Shown here in pieces: positions 55,865 to 64,000 of a DNA stretch of 64,000 nt (position 1 is the stretch's first letter; every line of letters begins with the position of its first letter). The stretch is from contig CM073590.1 in assembly GCA_037074705.1 (NCBI GenBank), forward strand, positions 7,766,001 through 7,830,000, given 5' to 3'. The position numbers and the translations under genes were made by a program. Source of the stretch: Zhengitettix transpicula (taxonomy: Eukaryota > Arthropoda > Insecta > Orthoptera > Tetrigidae). The notes beneath the pieces were generated by a model. It was not told the DNA's origin and did no database searches. It saw only the letters and a list, made by a program, of their open reading frames with translations.

Positions 55865-55909
55865 CCACACAACGTTTCTCGGATCCTTGTCCCTTTCGTC
55901 AGGTGCGAA
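55865..55909 (-). ncRNA. Hammerhead-like motif, left arm
   Basis: On the minus strand: CTGACGA (55896-55902), AA, GGGA, CAAGGA, TCCG, A, GAAACGTTGTGTGG. Three of four stem II pairs are kept. TCGCAC upstream and GTGTGG downstream can form stem I. Confidence 0.55.
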
Positions 55910-55937
55910 GAAGAGCCTAGAGCGACACAACTGCAAT

Positions 55938-55965
55938 TGTCAGTTGACAAAACTCCAAAGCCAGA
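55938..55965 (+). repeat. 28-bp direct duplication, left copy
   Basis: Begins TGTCAGTTGACAAAACTCC and is identical to 56225-56252. Its first 13 or so bases fit the terminal repeat; the rest fits the 3' end of the RT fragment. Confidence 0.9.
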
Positions 55966-56224
55966 GGATATATACAGCTAATAAGGTTTTGTGACGATTT
56001 TGTAGTTGGCTGCGAGAGGGAAGAAGACGCAAAAGAATTTCTAGAATTACTGAAACAAAGACTAAGTAAATTTGGTTTGGAAATAGCTGAAAATAAAACA
56101 AAAATAGTAAAGTTTGGTAAGAAAGAATGGTATCAAGCAGAAAGAGAGAAACGTAGGACGGCTAGCTTCAACTTTCTAGGATTTACACACTATTGTGGAA
56201 AAAGTCGTAATGGTAAACTTATGA

Positions 56225-56252
56225 TGTCAGTTGACAAAACTCCAAAGCCAGA
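56225..56252 (+). repeat. 28-bp direct duplication, right copy
   Basis: Same 28 bases, here contiguous with the RT reading frame (SVDKTPKPE). Confidence 0.9.
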
Positions 56253-56282
56253 AAAGTGCAGATGTGTCGCTCTAGGCTCTTC

Positions 56283-56326
56283 TTCGCACCTGACGAAAGG
56301 AACAAGGATCCCAGAAACATTGTGTG
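56283..56326 (+). ncRNA. Hammerhead-like motif, right arm
   Basis: CTGACGA (56290-56296), AA, GGAA, CAAGGA, TCCC, A, GAAACATTGTGTGG. One stem II mismatch, and G changed to A in the stem III palindrome (ACAT), so less likely active. TCGCAC and GTGTGG allow stem I. Confidence 0.52.
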
Positions 56327-56405
56327 GTATTTATATTATCACTTTTTTGTCTGTTTTGGCTATCTTTCTTATTCATTATTTTAATCAGACGTAAATTTTT
56401 CATTT

Positions 56406-57465
56406 TATTGTGATAATTTTTGTGAAGATTGAACAAAAAGAATTTTGCAGAGGAAGTTAATTCGACGGGATATATAGATTAACAACAATGGCTATACTTA
56501 CATTTCCGCGTTGTCTTGTTCGGGCTGTGGGACCCTCGGAGCAATCAGGTGATCGCTGTTTGCGTTTGCTCGTATTCCTGGGACGGGCAGTGCAACGCGA
56601 TGGTGGGTCTTCGTTCCCCGATGTTGATGCTAATCAGCAAAGAGAGAGTGCTGGGCCAGGCTACTGTAAACCTTCTCTGCGAAAAGAAAACTGGACCGCC
56701 GAAATATTCGATGCTTAATATTGAATCCTAGATGCTGAAATTTGAATTTCCGAATAGGGTTCTTGGTTCCTCTTATAACAAATTAGCCCAGATTTCTCAT
56801 CACCATACTCTACACAACTTTGAAATTCTTTCCTCTCAACCCACATCTTCTTCAACAGTCACAGTTTTCCTTTTTCCGCATTTAGTCGTGGACAAGATGC
56901 GTCTAAATTACACAAAATTTAGCCTCTCTTCAGGTCTAAACTTATAATTCAAATTTCTTTCCCACGATGATGCGAATACCAGCTATGTTCTCTATCTTAA
57001 GTTCCCAGGTGTACAGACTCAGGGACCGTCGATTAGTCCCTTTTATTTGTCGTTGTAATCCGCCGCGCCACCGACACTTTTCTGTCTCCCTGACGTACTA
57101 AAAACACCTGCCGAACTTCGAGGAAAATGACGGAGATGATGAAGATGAAAATTAACCTGTCTACAAACTAGAAAAAATAACTGAAGTGCACCTATAACTT
57201 TTATAATAATCTTATTATCTTTCTGCAGAGCAAAACTAGTAAATCATTTTGCCTGTATTTAAGTTAAATTAGTTTATTCCATCTTTCCTCTATATTCTAA
57301 ACAGAGCGCAGTGCAGAATCATTTTTCAGTTCCTTGGAAATATTTCTCGGTGACTCTTACGTGCATTTTTCATTTTTTAATAATATCTTCTAAACTTTAC
57401 ATTTTTTAATAAATATTGAATATAATGTTCAAAAACTAAATTGACAACCGAGATTCGAGTCAGAT
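56406..57465. other. Spacer with a GC-richer, coding-like block at 56.49-56.73 kb
   Basis: Two overlapping plus-strand frames (56488-56718 and 56516-56731) occupy a block of higher GC. The second reads LFGLWDPRSNQVIAVCVCS and later VGLRSPMLMLISKERVLGQ, with a natural residue mix, but I cannot name the family. It might be a host exon or an old transposon ORF. Confidence 0.3.
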
Positions 57466-57469
57466 CGGT

Positions 57470-58020
57470 GTTACGGATGTCGTTGAGTTTATGTATGACA
57501 ACCTGAGCCAGGCACGGGGATGGCCGGAGGTGGAAATTTTCAAACATGTTACCCGATCAATTTTTGATTCGAATAAATATTTTTCGGAATCAATGAGATT
57601 TATATAATTTCTCTACATGTTGTGTGTGTATAATTTAAACCCATTTCAGAATACTTAGGGGTGAGGGTGGAGAGGTATTACATAAAAATAAAGCAAAATC
57701 AAGCAAAATTGGAGTCTAATCCGTGGTTATGAATGCCACTGAGTTTAATTATGACATTCAATTTGCCTTTTAACTCCCCCAAGCGAGGATGGACAGGGAT
57801 GAAAAGTTTCGAACACTGTTAAAACGGTTGATTTATTCGTCGATAGAATTTGTTTTGGATTCAATGAGTTCAACCCCTTTCCGCATGGCAGGTGAGCACA
57901 ATTAGGGATAGGAGGTTGAGGTGCGTTACATAAAAATAACGAAAAAACAACCGAGATTAGACTCAAATTTGGAGTTATGGATATATAACAACACGGGAAA
58001 CACCGGGAACCCAGCTTATA
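57470..58020 (+). repeat. Second tandem-unit Helitron-like repeat
   Basis: Two units of about 260-290 bp homologous to 47400-47935 (GGAAATTTTCAAACATGTTA; AAAACAACCGA; end ACACCGGGAACCCAGCTTA). The 3' palindrome is less clean here. Confidence 0.45.
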
Positions 58021-59679
58021 ATAATAACGCATCTCGTTATTTTACATAAAACTTTCGATTAATTAAGTAGGATTTAAATCGTTCTAAAAGGTAGTGAGGC
58101 AACTTGACCCAATCGGAAAGTGTCGTAGGGCTTCGGGCGAGATTACAGAGCCACATATCATCACTTTTTATTCTTGATTTACTTAAATAGCACATTTAAA
58201 CTTTTAATATTATGAAAAAGCGATAACACGTACAAACAATACACAAATTAATAAATTTCACGTAATATTTTTGAGCTATTAAGTGCATTTACATCCATAA
58301 AATACAAAATATACAAAAAAAAACGAAATTAAAACATTCTTACATCATATCGTAATTTTCCAATGCTAAATTTAAGTATAATGGCAAACTCAGAAAGTCG
58401 TATTGTCTTAGTTTAATTGCTTCCATTATATAATTTAAGCGTTTCCAGGTTTAATGAAATATCATACAAGTATTAATCTAGAAAACAAAAATTTAATTGA
58501 TGTAATTATTGTGTTTCACTACTCCGAGCAGATAAATAGTTCCCGTAAATTCAGTTGTAAAATTCAATGGCTTTCAAACTAATCTGTCATTCACGGGATA
58601 ATGTCTAGTCTCCATGATTATTAAAACTACATGTAGTAATGATGTATTCGTGTGATCACTTACTATTTGGTAACTATGTAACCTATGAAACTCCCATGCA
58701 AAGCTAATAAAATTGGGAACGCCTTTTTCAAATGCGTCATAAATCTGCGACAGCGTTACACCACTGCTCGGCCATTATCAACCTTAGGAAGATATATGTT
58801 ACCAACAGGAGTTGCTCTATTTATTTTGCTTTACAAAATGAATCATCGTTTATACAATGTGTTAGTTCTGGTCTTAGATGAAAAAAAATCTTTATTAACA
58901 GCGATTATGATTTGTACTGTGAGTAGTTGCTGGTTTTTTGGATTTTAAAATATAGCATTACCTTGTTTCATTAAAAAAAATAATGATTTAGTTCATTAAA
59001 TGTATCCATGGTCTTAATTCTGGATTCTCCAGTTACTGATGTGACTGCTGGACCGGCATGCTCATCAGCATTTCCGATTATTTTTTTTGGTAAATGATGA
59101 CCATATAACTCACAGTTTTAATTATGACGGAGATTTACACCCACCATTTTCCTGTCTGCTTTCAGGATGAAAACAATGCAGCCAAATGACATCATAAGTT
59201 ATCATTTTTGCGGCCAGTATCATTTTTGATCACTTCCATATTAGTCTCATATGCGGTCAACCCAAAATATAAGCATTCTTCTAAAATGATTGGAGTCTCA
59301 CTAGCGGTCAAGGGTTTACCTGCTAGCAGTTTACACTTCGGTTGGCGATGAAGGCATTTCCTTTCCGCTTTTAAAATGGTAATACACGCCAACACCAAGT
59401 TAAAAACATATTTTAATGTATTACATATTAAACAAACAGAAGTTTTATGTGAAGCATTATGTGAATATAATTTGAGACGTAATTTAGTCCCACACCACAG
59501 CTATCATCCCTAAATATCCTAAAAACTTTGAGAAAATACAGGCTCCTGTCATTCAAAAGAGCAAGACGTTTCCAAGATTGATAGAATCCAATGTTCTTAT
59601 AAACCAAGTTGTTTAACTGATTAGCCAATATTTGGTCGTCTCACATTTGCTAATATCGAACTGTTATTTTAGTATCAGG
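58021..59679. other. AT-rich spacer, no gene recognised
   Basis: An 87-codon plus frame at 58685-58948 with a hydrophobic C-terminus has no known domain and is not called. Confidence 0.4.
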
Positions 59680-59965
59680 CTACTTGAGGGTTATCGAATT
59701 TGATAACCATGAGGTAACTACGGCCTCCTGACTGTAGCTTAAGGATTCTACCCGACATTTGCATCAGATAGGTCGGATTTTCAGTATTTGTCTCACGCCA
59801 TTCCGATAATTAGAGTAGGGTTAGTTCTGCAGTATTCCCGAATCTGTGCCTCGACAAAGTATGCAGGCTATTGGTCGAGTGAACAATTCGTGTCATATTT
59901 CCAACGTTTGCGACCCTCTGTACATAAAACTCTCAAAGCTGACCAAGGCAGTAGTTTTTGTTTAT
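59680..59965 (-). mobile_element. R-SINE copy 15, very diverged
   Basis: Recognisable by AGGCTACTTGAGGGT, GATTCTACCCGACATTTGC, CATCAGATAGGTCGG and CTCACGCCATTCCGAT. Among the oldest copies here. Confidence 0.6.
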
Positions 59966-60121
59966 AATATGGGTTCTTTAGAATTTCGCTAACGTCCGAA
60001 ACAATTCTGTCGTAAAGACTAACTTTTTAACTTCAATATCGAACAAACGAATCAACGGTATCACGCAGTCTATATTTTAGTCTTTACTAGGTGACGTGAA
60101 TAAAGCTTCAGAAAGCCAAAT

Positions 60122-61047
60122 GCCCATTTCACACAGCGATTCCGTGTCGTTTTATAAGTTTTGATATATCCACGAATAGAGGAATACAAAACAATAGATA
60201 TTTTTACAGATAATTCAGAATAACATACTATACTACTATTTATATCTCATTAATTTTATTCATTTACATTGTTTCAATATTTAACCCTCCGATAGTGGCG
60301 CTATGTCCAGGGGACCAACGCAATTTAAATTCTTTGTTAAATCCAGAGCCAGGTCAGATGCAGGGTATGAACGTTTATGGTATCTCAAAGGAATGTGTTT
60401 ACAATAAACTGCCAAGGCCACACTTCAAAATCAACCGTAGTTTCTCGGAAAATGACGTTTCATTAACCGCAGCGGTACATATACTTTAATTTCGTAAAAA
60501 TCGTTTACGATTATTCAGTTTTTGTATCAAAAATTTTCAGAAATGTATATTATATTTGTGGTTTCTTTATCAAATTATGATATTTTAAAACAGGTCTATT
60601 ATATTTCATTTCAATGACTGACTTATATACCATTTTAGAAAATAGATACAAGTATCATCGCGTTCGAAGGGTGAATATCCAGATAGTTTTATTTATTTTA
60701 TACCATTGTAACATTATCGGAAATATTTATAGAAATTCAGGATAAACTTTTGATAAAATACGTTAAAAAATTAGGAAACGTTTATTAGTTCTCAAATAAA
60801 AAAGTCAAACAGAAGCTTTCGTCATTTTAATAACCCATATTCATATGTTATTTACATAAAAATTATACGTGAGACGAATGGCACACACTGAGGAAAGTCT
60901 AGCATGATGTGGTTCAAATACTTTGTAATGTCATTTCATGAATCGCAGACGTGTCGACGACGTGACTCGCCGTGTGAACGGACCGCCACGGTCGGTTTGA
61001 AACTTGAGACGTGACTCGCAGACATAGAATCGCCGTGTGAAAGGGGT
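60122..61047. mobile_element. Putative TIR element (MITE-like), about 0.93 kb
   Basis: The left end GCCCATTTCACACAGCGATTC and right end (as reverse complement) ACCCCTTTCACACGGCGATTC are near-identical inverted termini. Subterminal GTGACTCGC and CGCCGTGTGAA motifs are repeated near the right end (60950-61040). No transposase is seen; a 64-codon frame at 60295-60489 is unrecognised. No clear target duplication, so the superfamily (hAT, PIF/Harbinger or other) is open. Confidence 0.5.
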
Positions 61048-61269
61048 CTAAGAAGTTTACTTTTGAGTGTACATGAAGAAAGTAAGATTAGGGTAGAATT
61101 AACTAGGCTAATATGGAAGCACATACATTGCATACAGCCTACCCGAATTAAAATAAAATAATAACCACAAAACGTAGAAATTCTTAATATCGTTTAGCCT
61201 CTCAAGATCATTTTATTGATTCATTGTTTTTACTTGACCATGTCAGCATTATTGCATACCATTTATTAA

Positions 61270-61575
61270 TGGAATTATGAGCTCAACCCCGAAAGGCTTA
61301 GTTCGTCCATTGGGACTTTCCTAATCTTGGTTCTAAACCAAAGTGTATAAATCAAGCCGTAATTCCTAGGTTGTCTTTGAGAGTCGTTGGCCATACGCTG
61401 TTCTCACTGGACCAGTCGACCAGCTGCCTCCATAATCTGGTCAAGACACAAATTCAGGTAAGTTGCGTCACCACAACTATTCCTGACCTCCCGCCATCTG
61501 AAAGTTTCTCTAGGGTTTTCCCTCCATCACATTTTTAAACTAGAACCCGGAGGTCCTTGGCTACATAATCTTAGC
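61270..61575 (+). mobile_element. R-SINE copy 16, very diverged
   Basis: Plus strand, recognisable by CCAGTCGACCAGCTGCCTCC, CTGGTCAAGACAC, TCTAGGGTTTTCCCT and CCCGGAGGTCCTTGGCTAC. No tail remains. Confidence 0.6.
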
Positions 61576-64000
61576 ATGAACGAAAAATCAGCGCTAAAGG
61601 ATCGACAGAAAAAAGTTATATTTATTTTAAAATATAATGGAAAAGATAAATTAGTTTCTTCGTTATTAAATATTCTTATTAAGCTGTAATTGTTAAATAT
61701 ATCATTTATATTTTAAATAATATCCTTATGGCAGTATATAATTTATTCAATATAATAAATTGATACAATACAACATATTTGATCTTATTAGGACTTATTA
61801 CAACATACAAGTGCTGTGAGTCAAGAATATTACTAACGAATGTATTTTAAATATGTGGATATGGCCTATATCTGGCGAGAACTTTCGATAGGGAGGAATG
61901 TAGGAACACTTAACTTGACTTGTATGACTTATGACCAGTTTATTTATTTTCGGAAAAATTCAAATATGTCAGACAATTATAAAAATCGTTATTTCCGTAG
62001 CAGGATATGAGTTTCTTTTTCACATTAATATAGTTATAGTATATTGACAAAAATTGATTTAAAATATTTTATTAAGCAAAACACCATAATCTGTGATACT
62101 ATTTAATGTATAACTATTACTACTATTATTTTGATTGGGTGAACTTGTCTCTCTTTGAGTGTTTTGCAATAGAAATACACAAAACTCTGAAAAATATGGT
62201 AATACTTGGAACAGTGAAAAAAATACATAGCATGTAAATGAAATTATCTAGATATTATTATAGAACAAAGAAATAATGTATGATATTAAAGAAGTCACTG
62301 TGGTTGCCGTTATAAGATAGTTAAAAGAAGTATGAGGAATAGTTGAAAAATAAACTTGGATTTTAAATCAAGAGTAGCGAAACGAGACGCTAATGTAATT
62401 TGTACGAGTCGATTCAGTTGAGAAAGTAGGGTCAGGCTTCTAATCAGTTTCAAGCTGTAAGACGAAATTGCCCCGTCTGTCCGAATGTTTGAAATCAAGA
62501 GCAAGTTCTTGCCTGCCGATCACTTCGAACCGTACCGTAAAGAGAACATAAAAATTGTTAAAATTTGATATCTATACCACAGACAATTGAGTCAAGCAAC
62601 CCTCTTTGAATGATTTCTCCTATGTATTAGCATGGAGCTTTAAAGGTTAAAATTAAACTGTCAAGCTATTTTTTGTCATCATTAAGTTAAATTAAAATGA
62701 TATTAAATTAAATGTAAATTTATAATGTTAATCATTTCATATTATTTTACGACAATATTCTACAAATTATTTTAATTAATTCACAACCGTTTTCTAAGTA
62801 GAGAGTTATGATCTACAATCGGAGGGTACGTACAGATCAACGTAATTTTATTTTACTCCCGTACGAGCTTTTGAAGGGATCCGTTGATTAGCATATTATC
62901 ACCAATCGGTTTAAGCTCTTCGTATTGAATTTTCAGTTAGTCCGCCAATATTGAGTTCCGCAATCCTATTCTTCGAGTGATGTCATTAGGGAGGGATACA
63001 GACCGCTTAGGCCAAAGTTCGGCAACTATCAGGCTACCAGCTAACGTGACATTCTAGAAATGCGGTTGAACTGCGACAATTCCCTCCCTCCTCTATGTTC
63101 CGAGTTCTCAAACAATGTCATTGTATTCAATTCGAACGTAATAAGCGTTTTAGAAACTTTTCTATCTATTAATACCAGTTTCACTTGCTGAATTCCAACA
63201 AAGATTTTTTTTAAATATGCATAAATTCATTTATAATTTTCACTAAATAAGTAAAAGAGTATCTGATAATTCTGGTAAGGAATATTTTTAACTTGTACTT
63301 TTTAAATTCAGTTTTATAATCGTTAATCCAAATTACAACTGAAATCGAAGGATCTTAATTTATATGAAGCTTCTGTCTGGAGCACATTTCAACAACATAT
63401 CGTTCATCAAAGTTGTAATACAAGAACAAAGCATGAAACACTAACAAAAAAAATCGAGAAACAAATCAACCCACTGTTGAAGCCAAGCCAACAGAAGTCT
63501 AAAGACGCCAACCAGAAGACCTCAAATTAGTTGAGGTTTCCTCAACGGATAGGTCCTAATCCTGCCACTGATGGACTTTCATTATTAGTCCAATATTAGT
63601 ACATTAGCTTATAGAATTATAATTCTGTCTGCTAATTTAAATAACTTTTTTAAAAAAAGGTTTAATTTTTATCATAAAATGTGTATTAACAACAATATCG
63701 GGATTAACTATTACCGCAGTACTTTTCAGATATTTAGATAAGCACTAATCTTGGACATATGTCAAATATTAGCTGTTATAAACTTATAGTTTCATTTTTA
63801 AATTGCGATGAAACCATTAAGGTGTGCTTTTTAGCAAGTTTTTAATAAAGAAAATATTTCATTAAATTTAATTTAACTTTAGCCGGTGACATATGAATGT
63901 GGCTTGTCGGCGCACAGAAGGCGGCAGTATACAGTTGGCTCAAATAATTAAAGAAAAACCATGAGCCCGCAAACAAGCTCCTAAAATTTTGATCGTAGGA
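61576..64000. other. AT-rich spacer, no gene recognised
   Basis: No recognised repeat or protein. A somewhat GC-richer portion lies at 62860-63100. Confidence 0.45.

Larger units (their letters stand above)
55948..56394 (+). pseudogene. Group II intron-type reverse transcriptase fragment (bacterial-like)
   Basis: An open frame of 148 codons. From about 55966 it reads LIRFCDDFVVG, the RT catalytic box (group II introns usually have YADD; here FCDD, with both Asp kept). It continues with EEDAKEFLELLKQRLSKFGLE, then ENKTKIVKFGK, and FNFLGFTHYCGKSRNGK at about 56167-56220. The order ADD box, thumb-side helix, KT-x-(I/L)-x-x-FG, and F-x-FLGFTHY-x-x-KSR-x-G is specific to bacterial and organellar group II intron RTs. 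The N-terminal RT domains, the maturase and the HNH endonuclease are absent. The 3' end runs into the terminal repeat. An in-frame TGA at 55945 precedes it. It is a fragment, and any expression would be as a chimera. LINE or PLE origin is unlikely because their RTs lack the FLGFTHY block. Confidence 0.8.
55815..56405. mobile_element. Inverted Penelope-type terminal repeats enclosing a group II intron RT fragment
   Basis: The minus-oriented arm (55815-55950) and plus-oriented arm (about 56253-56405) are CTGACGA-family terminal repeats: AATAAGA(A)GATAGCCAATACAG at the left, its complement at the right, and GAGCCTAGAGCGACACA against TGTGTCGCTCTAGGCTC. Each carries a hammerhead-like motif facing outward. 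The roughly 300-bp interior encodes part of a group II intron-type reverse transcriptase and is bordered by a 28-bp direct duplication (55938-55965 and 56225-56252). The structure parallels 20407-20830, which holds a different passenger. Confidence 0.75.

Noticed and set aside
58685..58948. An 87-codon frame with a hydrophobic C-terminus as a small membrane protein.
   Set aside because: Low-complexity hydrophobic runs are common in AT-rich DNA; no homologue recognised and no promoter or splice evidence.
1..64000. CRISPR arrays, operons, bacterial ribosome binding sites or a whole bacterial contig.
   Set aside because: No regularly spaced repeats and no dense gene arrangement. The bacterial-like piece at 55.9-56.3 kb is isolated and surrounded by eukaryotic mobile DNA.

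Overview
The window looks like nuclear DNA of an arthropod, most likely an insect with a repeat-rich, AT-rich genome. The evidence is a dense mix of non-LTR retrotransposons (LINEs), a mariner, LTRs, poly-A retroposons and Penelope-like elements, with no operons and no long intact host reading frame. I could not identify any host protein-coding gene with confidence. Almost everything nameable is mobile DNA or its remains. Species cannot be read from the sequence.

Layout. 0.5-1.6 kb: solo LTR inside a TA microsatellite. 2.6-3.9 kb: a second LTR with a nested retroposon. 4-9 kb: a cluster of copies of one roughly 0.5-kb poly-A retroposon (called R-SINE here), plus a GC-rich island at 5.8-6.2 kb. 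9.7-10.1 kb: an inverted pair carrying hammerhead-like motifs. 13.4-14.8 kb: Penelope-like (PLE) remains with a GIY-YIG endonuclease fragment and several hammerhead-like motifs. 17-29 kb: further hammerhead-bearing repeats, R-SINEs and a LINE remnant at 23.4-24.3 kb. 30.1-31.0 kb: mariner with terminal repeats and a broken transposase. 33.4-43.2 kb: three related LINEs (A, B, C), one nested in an LTR and itself hit by an R-SINE. 46-58 kb: old R-SINEs, Helitron-like tandem units, two GC-rich promoter-like islands, and an inverted PLE pair at 55.8-56.4 kb that encloses a fragment of a bacterial-type group II intron reverse transcriptase. 60.1-61.0 kb: a candidate element with terminal inverted repeats. 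The rest is AT-rich DNA in which I see nothing definite.

The unifying theme is a set of RNA-like motifs of the form CTGANGA - short stem - GAAAC, the conserved core of the hammerhead ribozyme. They occur on both strands in at least six otherwise dissimilar repeats. In one family the stem changes by paired substitutions (GGGA/TCCC, GCAA/TTGC, GAAA/TTTC, ACAA/TTGT). Most copies are followed by palindromic ACGT, which would give the very short stem III of dimer-acting hammerheads. Hammerheads are known in Penelope-like elements, and one of these repeats carries the PLE GIY-YIG domain. The same inverted, hammerhead-ended structures have picked up foreign passengers: one unidentified coding-like piece also found 2 kb away, and the group II intron RT piece. 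That combination is the most unusual thing in the window.
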